Assembly: GCA_003531345.1 (NCBI GenBank)
Contig: DQGZ01000194.1
Span: forward strand, 1-7,437
Origin: Alphaproteobacteria bacterium
Lineage (GTDB): Bacteria; Pseudomonadota; Alphaproteobacteria; Rickettsiales; UBA8987
Direction of reading: 5' to 3'
Length of the DNA: 7,437 nt
Shown here: positions 1 through 4,292 of the stretch, piece after piece
Layout: each line of letters opens with the position of its first letter
Position numbering within the stretch: position 1 is the first letter of the stretch
Program-made: the position numbers and the translations under genes
Notes under the pieces: generated by a model
The model's database searches: none
Seen by the model: the letters and a program-made list of their open reading frames with translations, nothing else
What the model was told of the DNA's origin: nothing

Positions 1-42
1 TAAATTATTAGAGAAACAGCCAAAAACCTTTAACCAAAGCAC

Positions 43-72
43 TTAATATTAGTTATTTTAATAAAATATACT
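43..72 (+). promoter_or_regulatory. Possible promoter of the plsC-type gene
   Basis: A TTAATA element (43-48) and a TATACT element (67-72) are separated by 18 bases. They match the sigma-70 consensus at 4 of 6 and 5 of 6 positions. A start point near 79 would give a leader of about 40 bases before the ATG at 119. The surroundings are very AT-rich, so chance matches are common and this is only a candidate. Confidence 0.3.
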
Positions 73-118
73 AGTTTTGAAAGAACATAACAAACACGCT
101 TAAGTACTTCACTATCTA

Positions 119-739
119 ATGTTTAATGATTATTTAGAAAAATTCTTTCGTTTTGGTGCAAAAATTCTGGCACGGGTCTTATATTCATGTGAATTTGAAG
201 GTTTTCATAACATTCCTAAAACTGGTGCGGCGATAGTTATTGCAAACCATGTTTCATATGTTGATGGCTTGGTTTTAAATGCCGCATCAAAACGCCCAAT
301 GCGATTCATCATTGATGCTGATATCTATAACACAGCTGGGGTTAATTATTTTATGAAGCTTGATAGGGCAATTCCTGTTTCTCCTACTAAAGATAGTGTA
401 AAGAAAATGCTGGAAACAGTTAAAGAGGCGTTGGATAACGGCGAATTAATTGCCATTTTTCCTGAAGGTATGATAACTTACACTGGAAATTTGAACCGCT
501 TTAAATTCGGTATTGAGTGGATATTACAGAATAATAATGTACCAGTTATACCAGTTGCACTAATCGGCTTATGGGGTAGTATATTCAGCAGAAAATATCT
601 GGACAGTAAACATAAATTCCTACCACGTTATTTTAGAAAAAAAGTAAAGGTAATATGTGGTAAACCAATACCCCATTCAAAAGCAAAGATACAATATATG
701 CAGCGTGAGTTGATGAAACTTATCAGCGAAAATATTTAA
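119..739 (+). CDS. plsC: PlsC-family 1-acyl-glycerol-3-phosphate acyltransferase
   Basis: This is a 206-residue membrane-associated acyltransferase of the LPLAT/PlsC family. Members move an acyl chain onto lysophosphatidic acid or a related lysophospholipid to make phosphatidic acid. The catalytic HX4D motif is visible at residues 43-49 (NHVSYVD). The acceptor-binding FPEG block is at 114-117, and the hydrophobic VPVIPVAL strand is at 141-148. A GLWGSIFSRK stretch at 150-159 resembles, from memory, the acyltransferase domain of alphaproteobacterial proteins in which PlsC is fused to a transporter domain. Here an in-frame stop at 101-103 shows that it stands alone. The length is somewhat short for a housekeeping PlsC. 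No Shine-Dalgarno is evident before the ATG at 119. The TAA stop overlaps the stop codon of convergent ccmA. The family is secure, but the exact lysolipid substrate is not. Confidence 0.88.
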   Translation: MFNDYLEKFFRFGAKILARVLYSCEFEGFHNIPKTGAAIVIANHVSYVDGLVLNAASKRPMRFIIDADIYNTAGVNYFMKLDRAIPVSPTKDSVKKMLETVKEALDNGELIAIFPEGMITYTGNLNRFKFGIEWILQNNNVPVIPVALIGLWGSIFSRKYLDSKHKFLPRYFRKKVKVICGKPIPHSKAKIQYMQRELMKLISENI

Positions 740-1350
740 CCCTTAAAATCCGCTAGCTCCATTTTCATGCCAAATGGCAATTTTATTGCTTGATGAGATG
801 AAAGTATAACTATTCCGTCTTGGTCACAAAAGGTTGCAATCATTTTTAATGTTATATCAATTATATCTTCATCAAGGTTGGTAAATGGCTCATCTAATAA
901 CCATATCTTGCTTTTCTTTATCATCAGTCTGGCAAGGGCGATGCGCCTCTGCCAGCCAGCGGAAAGTTCCTTTACTTTCGTGCCTAACATTGGTTCAAGT
1001 GCAAAATATTTTATCACCGCATCCAAGGTTTCCCTTCTATTTACCAATGCTGCAAAGAATTTTAAATTTTCCAGTACAGTAAAATCCTTATCAAGAGCAT
1101 TCTTATGACCTAAAAAATTGAGTTGTGAATGGTATCGTGAAATGTCCTCACTAATTTCAAAATCATCGAAAAAGATAAAACCATAACGTGGGCGAATAAG
1201 CCCAGCAAGTATTTTAAGTAAAGTAGTTTTACCACTGCCATTTGCCCCACGCAACGCAAGCAAGCTGCCTTCATTCATAGTAAAGCCAATATCAGTAAAA
1301 AGTTTTTTACCGTTAAAATCATGTGTGATATTTTGGAATGAAAAGAGCAT
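736..1350 (-). CDS. ccmA: Haem exporter ATP-binding protein CcmA
   Basis: This is a 204-residue ABC ATPase, the usual length for CcmA. CcmA works with CcmB, CcmC and CcmD in cytochrome c maturation, where ATP hydrolysis releases holo-CcmE at the inner membrane. Walker A is GANGSGKTT (35-43), the ABC signature is LSAGWQRR (129-136), Walker B is IWLLDEP (149-155) and the switch histidine is in SSHQ (184-187). The LGHKNALD stretch at 80-87 is typical of CcmA. The start ATG lies one base after the yafQ stop (TAA, T, ATG). No separate Shine-Dalgarno is seen, so translation is probably coupled to yafQ. No ccmB follows, because plsC converges immediately. In other alphaproteobacteria ccmA is divergent from acnA, as here. 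The end of the gene overlaps the plsC stop by 4 bases. Confidence 0.93.
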   Translation of the reverse strand: MLFSFQNITHDFNGKKLFTDIGFTMNEGSLLALRGANGSGKTTLLKILAGLIRPRYGFIFFDDFEISEDISRYHSQLNFLGHKNALDKDFTVLENLKFFAALVNRRETLDAVIKYFALEPMLGTKVKELSAGWQRRIALARLMIKKSKIWLLDEPFTNLDEDIIDITLKMIATFCDQDGIVILSSHQAIKLPFGMKMELADFKG

Positions 1351-1351
1351 A

Positions 1352-1618
1352 TTAAAACAAATCAGAGTGAGAGCCAGTTCTTACTAATACTAACTCATTA
1401 CCTTCTATTTGATAGACTAACAACCAATCTGGTTCTATGTGGCATTCCCATAAGCCATCCCAATCTCCTGATAATTTGTGAGGTTTGCATTTTAGTGGGA
1501 GGGGTTTTTCATTGATCAATAAATCAATCAATTCTACAATTTTTATTTTGGATTTACCTCTTTTAAAAACCAGCTTTAAGTCTTTTTCAAACTTTTTTTT
1601 AGTTTTAAGCTCAAGCAT
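1352..1618 (-). CDS. yafQ: YafQ-family mRNA interferase toxin
   Basis: This is an 88-residue RelE-superfamily toxin of the YafQ branch, a ribosome-dependent endoribonuclease that cuts mRNA in the A site. The residues known to matter in E. coli YafQ are all present at a constant offset of three: His47 in HKL, His60, Asp64 and Trp65 in ECHIEPDW, and His84 and Phe88 in the terminal TGSHSDLF. The toxin therefore looks intact and active. It starts 3 bases after the dinJ stop and ends 1 base before the ccmA start, so the three genes form one operon. The usual antitoxin-then-toxin order is kept. Base composition is visibly poorer in GC than in acnA, consistent with an acquired module. Confidence 0.92.
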   Translation of the reverse strand: MLELKTKKKFEKDLKLVFKRGKSKIKIVELIDLLINEKPLPLKCKPHKLSGDWDGLWECHIEPDWLLVYQIEGNELVLVRTGSHSDLF

Positions 1619-1621
1619 AAG

Positions 1622-1864
1622 TTAAAATTTAGACATCAATTCATCAAGAGAAGAATATTTGTTAAGTTTTTTATCCTTTATCGCCTTTACCGTTTCTTTA
1701 TTCGGAATTTTAAGTTCAAAAGGTACGCCCTTGTTTAAAATAAGCTGCTTATAAAACAAACTAATAGCTTCGGAGTGCGAAAGCCCTATAGCTTTAAGTA
1801 TTTTTTCAGCCATTTTTTTAACATCTGGCTCTACCCTTGCGTGTAATGTTGCTGTTTTTGACAT
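1622..1864 (-). CDS. dinJ: DinJ/RelB-family antitoxin
   Basis: This 80-residue protein is the expected partner of the YafQ toxin directly downstream. The first 50 or so residues have the ribbon-helix-helix pattern of RelB/DinJ antitoxins: a short beta strand in TATLHARVEPDVKKMAEK, then GLSHSEAISLFYKQLILNKGV's helix and the PFELKIPN turn. The C-terminal 25 residues are lysine-rich and would wrap the toxin. It should neutralise YafQ and, as a dimer or with YafQ, repress its own promoter. A 22-base inverted repeat lies in that promoter. The leader is about 20 bases. Only a weak purine tract, not a clear Shine-Dalgarno, precedes the ATG. The 60-base line at its 3' end is about 22% GC by hand count. 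Confidence 0.9.
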   Translation of the reverse strand: MSKTATLHARVEPDVKKMAEKILKAIGLSHSEAISLFYKQLILNKGVPFELKIPNKETVKAIKDKKLNKYSSLDELMSKF

Positions 1865-1891
1865 ATTTTTATCTTTTTTAAATTTCGCTAC

Positions 1892-1920
1892 ATTGTATCA
1901 CTTTTGTGCTACAAGTGCAA
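1892..1920 (-). promoter_or_regulatory. Promoter of the dinJ-yafQ-ccmA operon
   Basis: Read on the minus strand, TTGCAC (1920-1915) and TACAAT (1897-1892) are separated by exactly 17 bases. The -10 matches the sigma-70 consensus at 5 of 6 positions; the -35 keeps the TTG. The predicted start near 1885 leaves a leader of about 20 bases to the dinJ ATG. A palindrome fills the spacer and overlaps the -10, as expected for an autorepressed TA operon. This is the only good promoter I see for ccmA. Confidence 0.6.
1893..1914. promoter_or_regulatory. Probable DinJ(-YafQ) operator palindrome
   Basis: A 22-base inverted repeat has arms TTGTATCAC (1893-1901) and GTGCTACAA (1906-1914) around a TTTT centre. 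Eight of nine arm positions pair. It occupies the whole spacer and five bases of the -10 of the dinJ promoter, so a bound repressor would block RNA polymerase. RelB/DinJ antitoxins repress through such palindromes. The assignment to this antitoxin is inferred from position. Confidence 0.6.
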
Positions 1921-2052
1921 CTGCAAAAACTGTGATATTTTGGAAACTGAATAACATTATTAAATTATTGTTAACGAAGAATTAACCTCTTGAAGTATAT
2001 AAGTTCCCTGCAAAGTTGTAAATTGATACTAATAAAATATTAAATATAGATC

Positions 2053-3252
2053 ATGAAAAATTCATTCGGCGCACAGAAAACATTAAAATCATCAGGTAAA
2101 GATTATAAATATTTTTCGGTAAAAGAGGCAGCTGCAAAAATAGGGTTTGATTATACAAAGCTTCCCTACTCTCTTTTGGTATTGTTTGAAAATATGCTTC
2201 GCTTTGAAGATGGCGTTAGTGTTAAAAAAGAGGATGCTGAAGCATTTAAAGAATGGCTGAATAGCAAAGGTAAAAAAGAGCACGAAATTGCCTTCCGCCC
2301 TTCCCGTGTGCTGATGCAGGATTTTACAGGTGTGCCAGCAGTGGTTGACTTGGCGGCGATGCGTGATGCAATGAAAAATCTGGGTGGTAATCCTCAAAAA
2401 ATCAACCCGTTAGTACCTGTTGACTTGGTGATAGACCACTCCGTAATGGTTGATAAATACGCAACTAACAGCGCATTCAGTGAAAATGTTGCGTTAGAAA
2501 TGGAACGCAATATTGAGCGCTATAAATTCCTAAAATGGGGGCAAAAGGCTCTTAAAAATTTTCGCGTAGTACCACCTGGAACTGGCATTTGCCACCAAGT
2601 TAATTTAGAATATTTAGCCAAAGTAGTTTGGACAAATGATGAAGGTTACGCCTACCCTGATAGTTTAGTTGGCACTGATTCCCACACTACAATGATAAAC
2701 GGCTTAGCGGTGCTAGGCTGGGGAGTTGGCGGTATTGAGGCGGAAGCGGCAATGCTTGGGCAACCAATTTCAATGTTAATTCCTGAAGTGGTTGGGTTTA
2801 AAATTACTGGCAAAACTAAAGAGGGTGTAACCGCAACTGATGTTGTTTTAGTGGTAACACAAATGCTCCGTAAAAAAGGCGTGGTAAATAAATTTGTTGA
2901 ATTTTTTGGTAGCGGCCTTGATAATTTATCACTGGCAGATAGGGCAACAATTGCCAATATGGCACCTGAATATGGCGCAACTTGTGGCTTCTTCCCGATT
3001 GATGATGAAACAATAAAATATCTTAAAACTTCTGCCCGCCCTAGCGAAACTATTGAACTTACAGAAAAATACGCCAAAGAAAACGGCTTCTGGCGTGATA
3101 ATTCAGACAGAGTTTATACTGATGTAATGGAATTAGATTTGGCAACAGTTGAGCCTTGTGTTTCAGGCCCAAAACGCCCACAGGATAGAATTGTGCTGGG
3201 TGATGTGAAACAGGAGTTTGAAAAGTTGCTGAGGGAGCAGGGCGTTGGGTAA
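2053..3252 (+). CDS. acnA: Aconitase A, N-terminal half (split gene)
   Basis: This 399-residue protein corresponds to roughly the first 400 of about 890 residues of AcnA, which interconverts citrate and isocitrate in the TCA cycle. The start matches the family (SFGAQKTL, 4-11). Conserved blocks include RPSRVLMQDFTGVPAVVDLA (82-101), the catalytic Asp-His in VIDHS (126-130), PPGTGICHQVNLEYLAKVV (174-192), GTDSHTTMINGLAVLGWGVG (207-226) and GPKRPQDR (372-379). Domains 1 and 2 are therefore complete. The three iron-sulphur cysteines are not here; they lie in the C-terminal half at 4293-5732. Homology stops in the variable linker after QDR, and the protein ends with a short tail (LLREQGVG) and TAA. 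No frameshift or internal stop is present. No Shine-Dalgarno is evident before the ATG at 2053. The gene is divergent from dinJ-yafQ-ccmA. It is either half of a two-subunit enzyme or a fragment of a recently broken gene. Confidence 0.9.
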   Translation: MKNSFGAQKTLKSSGKDYKYFSVKEAAAKIGFDYTKLPYSLLVLFENMLRFEDGVSVKKEDAEAFKEWLNSKGKKEHEIAFRPSRVLMQDFTGVPAVVDLAAMRDAMKNLGGNPQKINPLVPVDLVIDHSVMVDKYATNSAFSENVALEMERNIERYKFLKWGQKALKNFRVVPPGTGICHQVNLEYLAKVVWTNDEGYAYPDSLVGTDSHTTMINGLAVLGWGVGGIEAEAAMLGQPISMLIPEVVGFKITGKTKEGVTATDVVLVVTQMLRKKGVVNKFVEFFGSGLDNLSLADRATIANMAPEYGATCGFFPIDDETIKYLKTSARPSETIELTEKYAKENGFWRDNSDRVYTDVMELDLATVEPCVSGPKRPQDRIVLGDVKQEFEKLLREQGVG

Positions 3253-3253
3253 A

Positions 3254-3285
3254 GTTATAACGGCTTGCAACATATAACGAGTTAT
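3254..3285. promoter_or_regulatory. Probable HigA operator repeats
   Basis: Two elements share the same half-site. The first is the perfect 8-base palindrome GTTATAAC (3254-3261). The second is ATAAC-GA-GTTAT (3274-3285), an inverted repeat with 5-base arms inside the spacer of the higBA promoter. HigA antitoxins bind palindromes over their own promoter, so autorepression is expected. AT-rich sequence makes short palindromes common, but the repetition of the half-site and its position support the call. Confidence 0.45.
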
Positions 3286-3293
3286 GGTATAGT
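3265..3293 (+). promoter_or_regulatory. Promoter of the higBA cassette
   Basis: TTGCAA (3265-3270) and TATAGT (3288-3293) are separated by 17 bases; they match consensus at 4 of 6 and 5 of 6 positions. The -10 directly abuts the higB ATG at 3294, so transcription would normally begin near 3300, inside the predicted higB frame. Either higB is read mainly from longer transcripts coming from upstream acnA, or its start is downstream, or transcription starts unusually close to the -10. Confidence 0.5.
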
Positions 3294-3578
3294 ATGCCAA
3301 TAAGGTCATTTAAGGATAAGAGAGCTGAAGCTATTTGGAACTTAGAACAAGTAAAATCTGTTTCTACTGATTTACAAAGGCAAGCTCTTAAAAAACCTAG
3401 AATGTTAAATAATTCTAAAACTTTAAATGATTTAAAAATTCCACCTTCAAACCACTTGGAGAAACTACTTGGTGATAGAAAAAATTTTTATAGCATCAGG
3501 GTAAATATTCAGTGGCGAATAGTTTTTAAATTTGATGATGGAGATTTTTATGATGTTGAATTTATTGATTATCACTAA
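3294..3578 (+). CDS. higB: HigB-family mRNA interferase toxin
   Basis: This 94-residue RelE-superfamily toxin is of the HigB type, a ribosome-dependent mRNA endonuclease. The family hallmarks are present: IRSFKDKRAE near the N-terminus, HLEKLLGDRKNFYSIRVN (54-71), WRIVFKF (74-80) and the terminal IDYH (91-94). His54, Lys57 and the terminal Asp-Tyr-His correspond to residues implicated in catalysis in Proteus HigB, from memory. The toxin precedes its antitoxin, which is the normal HigBA order. The ATG at 3294 gives the expected N-terminus (MPIRSF) but has no Shine-Dalgarno and directly follows a -10-like TATAGT. The next Met is at residue 37, too far in to be the start. The gene begins 41 bases after the stop of the N-terminal aconitase half. 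Confidence 0.92.
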   Translation: MPIRSFKDKRAEAIWNLEQVKSVSTDLQRQALKKPRMLNNSKTLNDLKIPPSNHLEKLLGDRKNFYSIRVNIQWRIVFKFDDGDFYDVEFIDYH

Positions 3579-3595
3579 ACTAATAAAAACTAAAT

Positions 3596-3913
3596 ATGGC
3601 AAATAAATTAAAAAATATTCACCCTGGAGAAATTCTCTTTGAAGAATTTCTTGAGCCAATGGCAATAAGCCAGAATAAAATAGCCAGAGAAATAAAAGTT
3701 CCGCCTAGAAGAATAAATGAAATTATTCACGGCAAGCGTTCTATAACCTCAGATACAGCCTTAAGACTAGATAAATTCTTTGGATTATCAGAAGGCTACT
3801 GGCTTGGAATGCAAACAGATTATGACCTTGCAGAAACAAAGCATAAAATAGCTTCAGAACTAAAAAAAATAAATACTTTTAAGTTTAGCAAGAACCAAAT
3901 TTATTCAAATTAA
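3596..3913 (+). CDS. higA: HigA-family antitoxin (XRE helix-turn-helix)
   Basis: This 105-residue DNA-binding antitoxin pairs with HigB, whose stop lies 17 bases upstream. The HigA signature HPGEILFEEFLEPMAIS occupies residues 9-25. A helix-turn-helix follows at about 25-62 (QNKIAREIKVPPRRINEIIH, then SITSDTALRLDKFFG), and the typical YWLGMQTDYDLAETK tail is at 68-82. It should bind and neutralise HigB and repress the cassette promoter through palindromes upstream of higB. The last 20 residues are lysine- and asparagine-rich and not conserved in my memory of the family. No Shine-Dalgarno is visible, so translation may be coupled to higB. Confidence 0.93.
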   Translation: MANKLKNIHPGEILFEEFLEPMAISQNKIAREIKVPPRRINEIIHGKRSITSDTALRLDKFFGLSEGYWLGMQTDYDLAETKHKIASELKKINTFKFSKNQIYSN

Positions 3914-3944
3914 TAATATTTAAGAACGCAAAACAAAGGTAAAA

Positions 3945-4256
3945 ATGAAAAATATTATAATTAAATTCTTAAAAGGGGACATAAAACTCGTTATCACTTT
4001 TTGGTTTAGTTTCGTTGTTTCTAAATTACTCAATACGGCTTTAGACTTAACAGCGACTGAAGATGTGAAAATAAATCTACTAATCTTTATATTGGCACTA
4101 ATTATACAAATATGCTTATGGGTAGCAACTTGGAGGAGCGCCTCAAATTACAAAGGTTACAAAGGCTGGTCTAGAGGAGCTAAGCTGATTACCGTTTTAG
4201 GAGTTATATTTTCAATAATAGAATTTTTGGCGTTAATTAGGAATTTTTTTAACTAA
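3945..4256 (+). CDS. Small three-helix membrane protein of the cassette
   Basis: This 103-residue hydrophobic protein is not one I can name. Three membrane segments are visible at about residues 14-33, 43-62 and 80-100. A basic, aromatic loop lies between the last two (TWRSASNYKGYKGWSRGAK, 62-80). That loop resembles small uncharacterised inner-membrane proteins I recall from other bacteria, with a W-[KR]-S-A-x2-Y-x-G-x3-W pattern, but I cannot attach a function. It follows higA by 31 bases with a clear ribosome-binding site (AAAGGT, 3935-3940), so it is probably co-transcribed with higBA. It is likely cargo or an accessory gene of the inserted cassette. It ends 36 bases before the second half of aconitase. 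Confidence 0.75.
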   Translation: MKNIIIKFLKGDIKLVITFWFSFVVSKLLNTALDLTATEDVKINLLIFILALIIQICLWVATWRSASNYKGYKGWSRGAKLITVLGVIFSIIEFLALIRNFFN

Positions 4257-4282
4257 GATAAATTTTATATTTAAACTTAAAT

Positions 4283-4288
4283 AAGAGG
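4283..4288 (+). promoter_or_regulatory. Shine-Dalgarno of the C-terminal aconitase half
   Basis: AAGAGG (4283-4288) lies four bases before the ATG at 4293. It is one of the two best ribosome-binding sites in the window, and native acnA would not need one here. It shows that the C-terminal half is probably translated as a separate protein and fixes its start. Confidence 0.75.
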
Positions 4289-4292
4289 TTTT

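Larger units (their letters stand above)
3253..4292 (+). mobile_element. TA cassette inserted within acnA
   Basis: This block of about 1,040 bases separates the two halves of aconitase. It holds its own promoter, higB, higA and a small membrane-protein gene, all in the same direction as acnA. It is visibly poorer in GC: hand counts of 60-base lines give about 25-33% inside (3301, 3361, 3961) against 42%, 63% and 53% in acnA (2401, 2701, 4381). The family has a contiguous linker at this point, so the block was very likely inserted. I found no transposase, integrase, terminal inverted repeat or convincing target duplication. The exact ends cannot be fixed; they lie near 3230-3255 and 4257-4316. 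Confidence 0.65.

Noticed and set aside
2023..2050. TTGATA-16-TATAGA promoter just before the acnA N-half.
   Set aside because: The -10 ends two bases before the ATG at 2053, so transcription would start inside the gene. The region is AT-rich enough for chance matches, and no better acnA promoter was found.
2092..3077. Long open frames on the minus strand opposite the aconitase N-half.
   Set aside because: Their translations lack recognisable motifs and lie antisense to strongly conserved aconitase codons. They are shadows of the real gene.
3240..3290. Integron attC-like signals (GTTGGGT, GTTATAAC, ATAACGAGTTAT) at the left end of the HigBA cassette; integrons often carry such TA cassettes.
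   Set aside because: No matching core site or folded attC is visible at the right end (4257-4316), and there is no integrase. The palindromes are better explained as HigA operators.
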